In this document: positions 15,124 to 19,526 of the stretch, in pieces
How positions within the stretch are numbered: position 1 is the first letter of the stretch
Layout: every line of letters begins with the position of its first letter
Assembly: GCA_947575475.1 (NCBI GenBank)
Contig: CANPNN010000005.1
Coordinates: 1-19,526, forward strand
Length of the DNA: 19,526 bases
From: an uncultured Pseudoflavonifractor sp.
Lineage (GTDB): Bacteria; Bacillota_A; Clostridia; Oscillospirales; Oscillospiraceae
Direction of reading: 5' to 3'
Notes under the pieces: generated by a model
Told to the model about the DNA's origin: nothing
What the model saw: only the letters and a program-made list of their open reading frames with translations
Databases searched by the model: none
Position numbers and translations under genes: made by a program

Positions 15124-17232
15124 GTGATCCCCATTCAGTCATCCCATGAAAAGCATAAGATCCTCATTGCCGACGACTCGGAAATGAACCGTGCCATCCT
15201 GGCCGATATGCTGGGAGAAGAATTTGAGATCCTGGAGGCAGAAAACGGAGCCCAGGCCGTGGAGCTGATCCAGTCCATCGGCTCAGACCTGTCCCTTGTT
15301 CTGCTTGACATCGTCATGCCGGAGCTGGACGGCTTCGGCGTCCTGTCCGAGATGGGCCGCAACCACTGGATCGAGGATCTCCCCGTCATTATGATCTCCG
15401 CCGAGAGCGGAGCCAGCCAGATCGAGCGGGCCTACGAGCTGGGGGCCACCGACTTCATCACCCGTCCCTTTGACGCTCTCATCGTCCATAAGCGGGTGGT
15501 AAATACCATCCTCCTTTACGCCAAGCAAAAGCGGCTGGTGGGCCTGGTGGCCGCCCAGATGTATGAGGCGGAGCAGCAAAACAATCTGATGATCGATATC
15601 CTCAGCCACGTGGTGGAGTTCCGCAACGGCGAAAGCGGCCTCCATGTCCGCAACGTCCACACCATTACCGAACTGCTGCTGGAGCGGCTCCGCCAGAAGG
15701 GGATCTACCCTCTGAGCTCGGCGGACGTGGCCATCATCTCCACCGCCTCCGCCCTCCACGACATTGGAAAGATCGCCATTCCGTCAGAGATCCTGAACAA
15801 GCCCGGCAAGCTCACCCCGGAGGAATTTGAGACCATCAAGACCCATACCACCATCGGCGCGGGCATGCTGCGGGACCTGCCCATCTACCAGGATAAGCCT
15901 CTGGTCAAGATCTCCTATGAGATCTGCCGCTGGCATCACGAGCGCTATGACGGCAAGGGCTACCCCGACGGTCTGAAGGGGGACGACATCCCCATCTCCG
16001 CCCAGGTGGTCTCCCTGGCCGACGTATACGACGCCCTCACCAGCAAGCGGGTCTATAAGCCCCCCTTCTCCCACCCCGCCGCCGTAAAAATGATCCTGGA
16101 GGGACAGTGCGGCGCCTTTAATCCCATCCTGCTGGAGTGCCTGACCGAGTTGTCCGGCGCCATCCAGCAAGAGCTGACCCAGACCGACATGTGGGCCTTC
16201 CACCAGAGCACCTCCGATATCGCCGGAGAGATCCTCCGCCACGAGGACGTGTCCGTATCCAAGCGAACTCTGCAGCTTCTGGAACACGAGCGCATCAAGC
16301 ACGACTTTTTTGCCGCTCTTACCGACGAGATCCAGTTCGAGTTCATCCTCTCCCCCCCCTCGATCACCCTCTCCCCCTTCGGCGCCCAAAAGCTGGGCTT
16401 TCCGGAGGTCATCAAAGACCCCTTCCACGACCCCCGGGTCCTGTCCCTGGCCGAGTCCAAGGATATCCAGGGCCTCTCCGACGCTGTCCGCAGCACCTCT
16501 CCCGGACAGCCCGTGGTGACCTATGACTGCCCGCTTCACATCGGGGAGGAGTGGCACTGGCACCGGATCGTAGCCCGGGCCACCTGGTCCTCTGACGAGC
16601 CGCCCCGGTATATGGGCGCCATCGGCAAAGCCGTGGACATCCACGCCAGCCGCATGGAGTTGGCCGACCTGCAGCGCAGGGCCTCCCGGGATCCTCTCAC
16701 CGGCCTTCTCAACCACGCCAGCGCCCGAAAGCAGATCATGATCCGTCTGGAGGAGCGGCCCCTGGGCAAGTGCGCCCTGGCCATCCTGGACCTGGACCAT
16801 TTTAAGCAGGCCAACGACAGCCGGGGACACCTGTTCGGCGACCATCTTCTGTGCCATATTACAGAGAAGCTCCGCAAGGCAGTCCGGGGCGGTGACATCG
16901 TGGCCCGGGTAGGCGGCGATGAATTCCTGATATTCCTGGAATATAAAACGGAGCCTCACGCGGCGATCCAGCGCATCTTCAGCTCCCTTCTGGGGGAATA
17001 TGAGGGGTTTCCCATCTCCCTGAGCATGGGCGTCGCCCAGGCGGACCGGGTGGGGACCGATTACGACGCCCTCTTCCACGCCGCGGACAACGCCCTATAC
17101 ACCGTCAAGCGCAGCGGCCGGGGCCAATTCCGGTTCTATGATGAGAACATGCGGGATACCCTCTCCATCATCTCCCCCATCGCCGGCGGAGAACAGGGCA
17201 AGCCCGATCAAAAGGAGGAGGACAGGCCATGA
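15124..17232 (+). CDS. Response regulator with HD-GYP phosphodiesterase, PAS-like and GGDEF diguanylate cyclase domains
   Basis: 702 residues, cytoplasmic. REC domain (about 11-130): acidic pair Asp17/Asp18, phosphoacceptor Asp62 in LLDIVMP, Ser92; the usual Lys of TKPF is Arg114 (TRPF). HD-GYP domain (about 150-350): His174/179, His212-Asp213 in LHDIGK, His241, HHERYDGKGYP (271-281) and Asp300. A PAS-like region (about 385-510) follows. GGDEF domain (about 515-675): DPLTGLLN, LDLDHFKQANDSRGH, intact GGDEF (597-601) and an I-site RGGD (588-591) five residues before it. All catalytic residues are present, so one phosphorylatable protein could both make c-di-GMP and break it down, with product inhibition of synthesis. 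The start is a GTG 27 nt after the SARP stop. The stop overlaps the Hpt gene by 4 nt (ATGA). Confidence 0.95.
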   Translation: MIPIQSSHEKHKILIADDSEMNRAILADMLGEEFEILEAENGAQAVELIQSIGSDLSLVLLDIVMPELDGFGVLSEMGRNHWIEDLPVIMISAESGASQIERAYELGATDFITRPFDALIVHKRVVNTILLYAKQKRLVGLVAAQMYEAEQQNNLMIDILSHVVEFRNGESGLHVRNVHTITELLLERLRQKGIYPLSSADVAIISTASALHDIGKIAIPSEILNKPGKLTPEEFETIKTHTTIGAGMLRDLPIYQDKPLVKISYEICRWHHERYDGKGYPDGLKGDDIPISAQVVSLADVYDALTSKRVYKPPFSHPAAVKMILEGQCGAFNPILLECLTELSGAIQQELTQTDMWAFHQSTSDIAGEILRHEDVSVSKRTLQLLEHERIKHDFFAALTDEIQFEFILSPPSITLSPFGAQKLGFPEVIKDPFHDPRVLSLAESKDIQGLSDAVRSTSPGQPVVTYDCPLHIGEEWHWHRIVARATWSSDEPPRYMGAIGKAVDIHASRMELADLQRRASRDPLTGLLNHASARKQIMIRLEERPLGKCALAILDLDHFKQANDSRGHLFGDHLLCHITEKLRKAVRGGDIVARVGGDEFLIFLEYKTEPHAAIQRIFSSLLGEYEGFPISLSMGVAQADRVGTDYDALFHAADNALYTVKRSGRGQFRFYDENMRDTLSIISPIAGGEQGKPDQKEEDRP

Positions 17233-17591
17233 CATTGCAGGAGTGCTACGCCGCTTTGGGCGGCGACTATGACGAGGTCCTTAGCCGGCTGAGGAGTGAG
17301 AGCCTGATCCGGAAATTTGTCCTCAAATTCCTGGACGATCCCAGCTATGACCTGCTGCAGACCTCTATGGCGGCAGAAAACTGGGGCGAGGCCTTCCGAG
17401 GCGCCCACACCATCAAGGGCGTATGCCAGAATCTGAGCTTCACCAGTCTTTACCGGTCCAGCAGCCAACTCTGCGACGCCCTTCGGGACGGCTTTCACCC
17501 TGAAGCCCTCCCCCTGGCCCAGACCGTGCGGGGAGATTACGAGCAGACCGTCTCCGCCATCCGTACCTTTCAGGCGTCCCTTCCCATCTGA
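17229..17591 (+). CDS. Stand-alone histidine phosphotransfer (Hpt) protein
   Basis: 120 residues, all-helical and soluble. The signature AHTIKGVCQNLSF carries the phosphorylatable His60 with Lys63 and Gly64, as in AHTLKG of Hpt domains (TIKG here). Its role would be to move phosphate between the receiver of the downstream hybrid kinase and the REC domain of the upstream regulator. The ATG is in a 4-nt overlap with the regulator gene and has a strong AAAAGGAGGAGG site. It lies 27 nt before the kinase gene. Confidence 0.92.
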   Translation: MTLQECYAALGGDYDEVLSRLRSESLIRKFVLKFLDDPSYDLLQTSMAAENWGEAFRGAHTIKGVCQNLSFTSLYRSSSQLCDALRDGFHPEALPLAQTVRGDYEQTVSAIRTFQASLPI

Positions 17592-17618
17592 TCCTTTTCC
17601 GCGGAGGTTTTGATACTT

Positions 17619-19526
17619 ATGAGCGCATTAAAAAGAAAGACCACCCGTTTTCTCTGGGGTAGTCTCATCGCCATAACGCTTCTGTGCGTGTGCGTGTTCT
17701 CCTTCCTCGCCTTCCATATGGGCAATATCAGCACCCAGACCATCAATGCGGTAGGCTCGCTCTACATGTCCAGCATGAGCGAGCAGATCTCTCTCCACTT
17801 CGAGACCACCATCAACCTGAATCTGGAGCAGATGACCGTCCTGGCCTCCTCCATGACCCCCTCCCTGATCCACGAGGACCCTAAGCAGCAGGAGACCCTG
17901 ATCTCCTTTGCCAAGGCGCTGGATTTTGAGTATCTGGGCTTTTACACCAGTCAAAATGAGTTTGAGATGCTCTACGGCTCCCCTCTCTCCGTCACCGACC
18001 CGGAGCCTTTTATGAACTCCCTGACCAGCGGTCAGAAAAAGGTGGCCGTGGGAGAGGACGCCCAGGGCAACAGCGTGGTCCTCATGGGGGTCCCCATCTC
18101 CCATACCCTCACCCAGGACCATCCCTGCGTGGCCCTGGTAGGGGCCGTGCCCGTCGACTATATCACCAATACCCTCTCTCTGGAGGAGAACAATAACCAC
18201 GAATACTCCTACATCATCCGCATCGACGGCTCCTTCGTGATCCGGACCTCCGACGCCTCCCGGGACAACTACTTTGACCGGGCCATGACCTTTTATGACA
18301 GTGTAGGCGGACAGACTCCCGAGGATTATGTGGAACAGCTCTCCGCCGCCATGCAGGAAAAGCGGGATTATTCCAGCGAATTTACCATCAATGGGGAGCG
18401 GCGGCATCTCTACTGCACCCGTCTGGCCAACTCCGAGTGGTATCTGCTCACCTTCATGCCCTACAACAACATGGGCTCCATCCTCAACAACCTGAACCGC
18501 CAGTGGGCTGGTTCCGCCATCTTGGGCGCCGTCCTGATCCTTGCGGCGCTGCTGCTGATCTTCGCCCTTTATTTCCGCCTGACCCGGCAGCAGATGACGG
18601 AGCTGGCGGACGCCTGGCGCAACGCCGACGCCGCCACCAAGGCCAAAAGCGAGTTTTTGTCCAATATGTCCCACGATATCCGTACCCCCATGAACGCCAT
18701 CGTGGGAATGACCGCCATCGCCACGACCAACATCGACGACAAAGACCAGGTCCAGAACTGCCTGAAGAAGATCACCCTGTCCTCCAAACACCTGCTGGGC
18801 CTGATCAACGACGTGCTGGACATGTCCAAGATCGAAAGCGGAAAAATGACCCTCAGCATGGACCAGATTTCCCTGCGGGAGGTGATGGAAAGCATCGTCT
18901 CCATCGTCCAGCCCCAGGTCCGGATCAAAAATCAGGACTTCCAGGTGTCCATTCACGATATCTCCACCGAGAATGTCTATTGCGACAGCGTCCGGCTCAA
19001 CCAGGTGCTTCTGAACCTTCTCTCCAACGCCATCAAATTTACCCCCGAGGGCGGAGCCGTCACCATCGCCCTTTACGAGGAACCGTCTCCCGTGGGCGAG
19101 GATTTCGTCCGGGTCCACCTGTCGGTGAAGGACACGGGGATCGGCATGTCTCCCGAGTTCAAGGAAAAAATCTTTGAATCCTTCTCCCGGGAGGACAGCG
19201 CCCGGGTCCACCGCACCGAGGGCACGGGCCTTGGCATGGCCATCACCAAATACATCGTGGACGCCATGAAGGGCTCCATCCAGGTGGACAGCGAACAGGG
19301 CAAGGGCTCTGAATTCCGGGTCACCCTGGACCTGGAGAAGGCCGAGACCCCCGAGCTGGATATGATCCTCCCCAATTGGAACATGCTGGTGGTGGACGAC
19401 GACCAGCTTCTGTGTGAGAGTACGGCGGCCTCCCTCCGGTCCATCGGCATCCGGGCCGACTGGTGTCAGGACGGGGAAAGCTCCATCCAAAAGATCCTCC
19501 AGCGCCGGGAACAGCGGGACCCCTAC
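17619..19526 (+). CDS. Membrane hybrid sensor histidine kinase, C-terminus cut by window edge
   Basis: 636 residues are visible and the frame is still open at the edge. Order: transmembrane span (about 12-34), extracytoplasmic sensor (about 35-295, dCache-like in size and ending in SEWYLLTFMPYNN), second span (about 298-319), HisKA domain with phosphorylated His352 in NMSHDIRTPMN, and a HATPase domain with NAIKFTPEGG (480-489), DTGIGM (505-510) and GTGLGM (535-540). A receiver domain then begins at MLVVDDDQ (589-596); its phosphoacceptor Asp lies beyond the window. The ligand is unknown. The ATG at 17619 has GGAGGT 10 nt upstream. Together with the Hpt and REC-HD-GYP-GGDEF genes it makes a complete multistep phosphorelay. 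It may carry further C-terminal domains not visible here. Confidence 0.95.
   Translation, partial: MSALKRKTTRFLWGSLIAITLLCVCVFSFLAFHMGNISTQTINAVGSLYMSSMSEQISLHFETTINLNLEQMTVLASSMTPSLIHEDPKQQETLISFAKALDFEYLGFYTSQNEFEMLYGSPLSVTDPEPFMNSLTSGQKKVAVGEDAQGNSVVLMGVPISHTLTQDHPCVALVGAVPVDYITNTLSLEENNNHEYSYIIRIDGSFVIRTSDASRDNYFDRAMTFYDSVGGQTPEDYVEQLSAAMQEKRDYSSEFTINGERRHLYCTRLANSEWYLLTFMPYNNMGSILNNLNRQWAGSAILGAVLILAALLLIFALYFRLTRQQMTELADAWRNADAATKAKSEFLSNMSHDIRTPMNAIVGMTAIATTNIDDKDQVQNCLKKITLSSKHLLGLINDVLDMSKIESGKMTLSMDQISLREVMESIVSIVQPQVRIKNQDFQVSIHDISTENVYCDSVRLNQVLLNLLSNAIKFTPEGGAVTIALYEEPSPVGEDFVRVHLSVKDTGIGMSPEFKEKIFESFSREDSARVHRTEGTGLGMAITKYIVDAMKGSIQVDSEQGKGSEFRVTLDLEKAETPELDMILPNWNMLVVDDDQLLCESTAASLRSIGIRADWCQDGESSIQKILQRREQRDPY

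Noticed and set aside
17628..19490. A 620-codon minus-strand frame under the hybrid kinase
   Set aside because: The opposite strand encodes a complete HisKA/HATPase/REC order. The antisense product is Gly/His/Val-rich without domains.

Overview
The window is GC-rich, apart from one AT-rich intergenic stretch. It reads as an anaerobic gut-type Firmicute of the class Clostridia, probably Oscillospirales and close to Flavonifractor or Lawsonibacter. This is inferred from the protein styles: an SLH-anchored surface protein with an acidic Pro/Glu linker, Clostridia-type MutY, DUF4860-like proteins, and a REC/HD-GYP/GGDEF regulator. Shine-Dalgarno sites are strong, and most recognisable promoters carry an extended -10 (TGn). 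No RNA gene, CRISPR array or insertion sequence was found.

Layout. Everything from 1 to about 13585 is on the minus strand; everything from 13897 to the end is on the plus strand. Read in transcription order, the minus strand holds: (a) a transglutaminase-like lipoprotein (13585-12605) ending in a clear terminator; (b) a type IV pilus/type II secretion-like cluster of an inner-membrane platform protein (GspF/PilC), four small single-span membrane proteins overlapping by 4-8 nt or nearly touching, and a PilT-type ATPase (12500-8347); (c) a 138-codon conserved hypothetical with its own promoter and a leader hairpin; (d) two adjacent perfect palindromes in front of a 1356-codon secreted protein with beta-helix-like modules, a Big2 domain and three SLH repeats, ending in a strong terminator; (e) mutY with a near-consensus promoter; (f) a CPBP membrane protease followed closely by uvrC, which runs off the left edge.

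The plus strand is one apparent operon of four signalling genes: a SARP/BTAD transcription factor with a degenerate GGDEF-like C-terminus, a REC-HD-GYP-PAS-GGDEF response regulator, a stand-alone Hpt protein, and a membrane hybrid histidine kinase cut off by the right edge. Together they could form a full multistep phosphorelay (kinase, REC, Hpt, REC) whose output is c-di-GMP synthesis and breakdown.

The most interesting signal is in the first gene of that operon. The SARP protein's C-terminal domain aligns by eye with the active GGDEF domain encoded just downstream. Its GGDEF motif is replaced by SVSQY, but an RxxD placed exactly as a c-di-GMP inhibitory (I) site is kept. This suggests a transcription factor that reads the c-di-GMP its own operon controls. 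Whether it acts on the divergently oriented lipoprotein and pilus-like genes is inference only.
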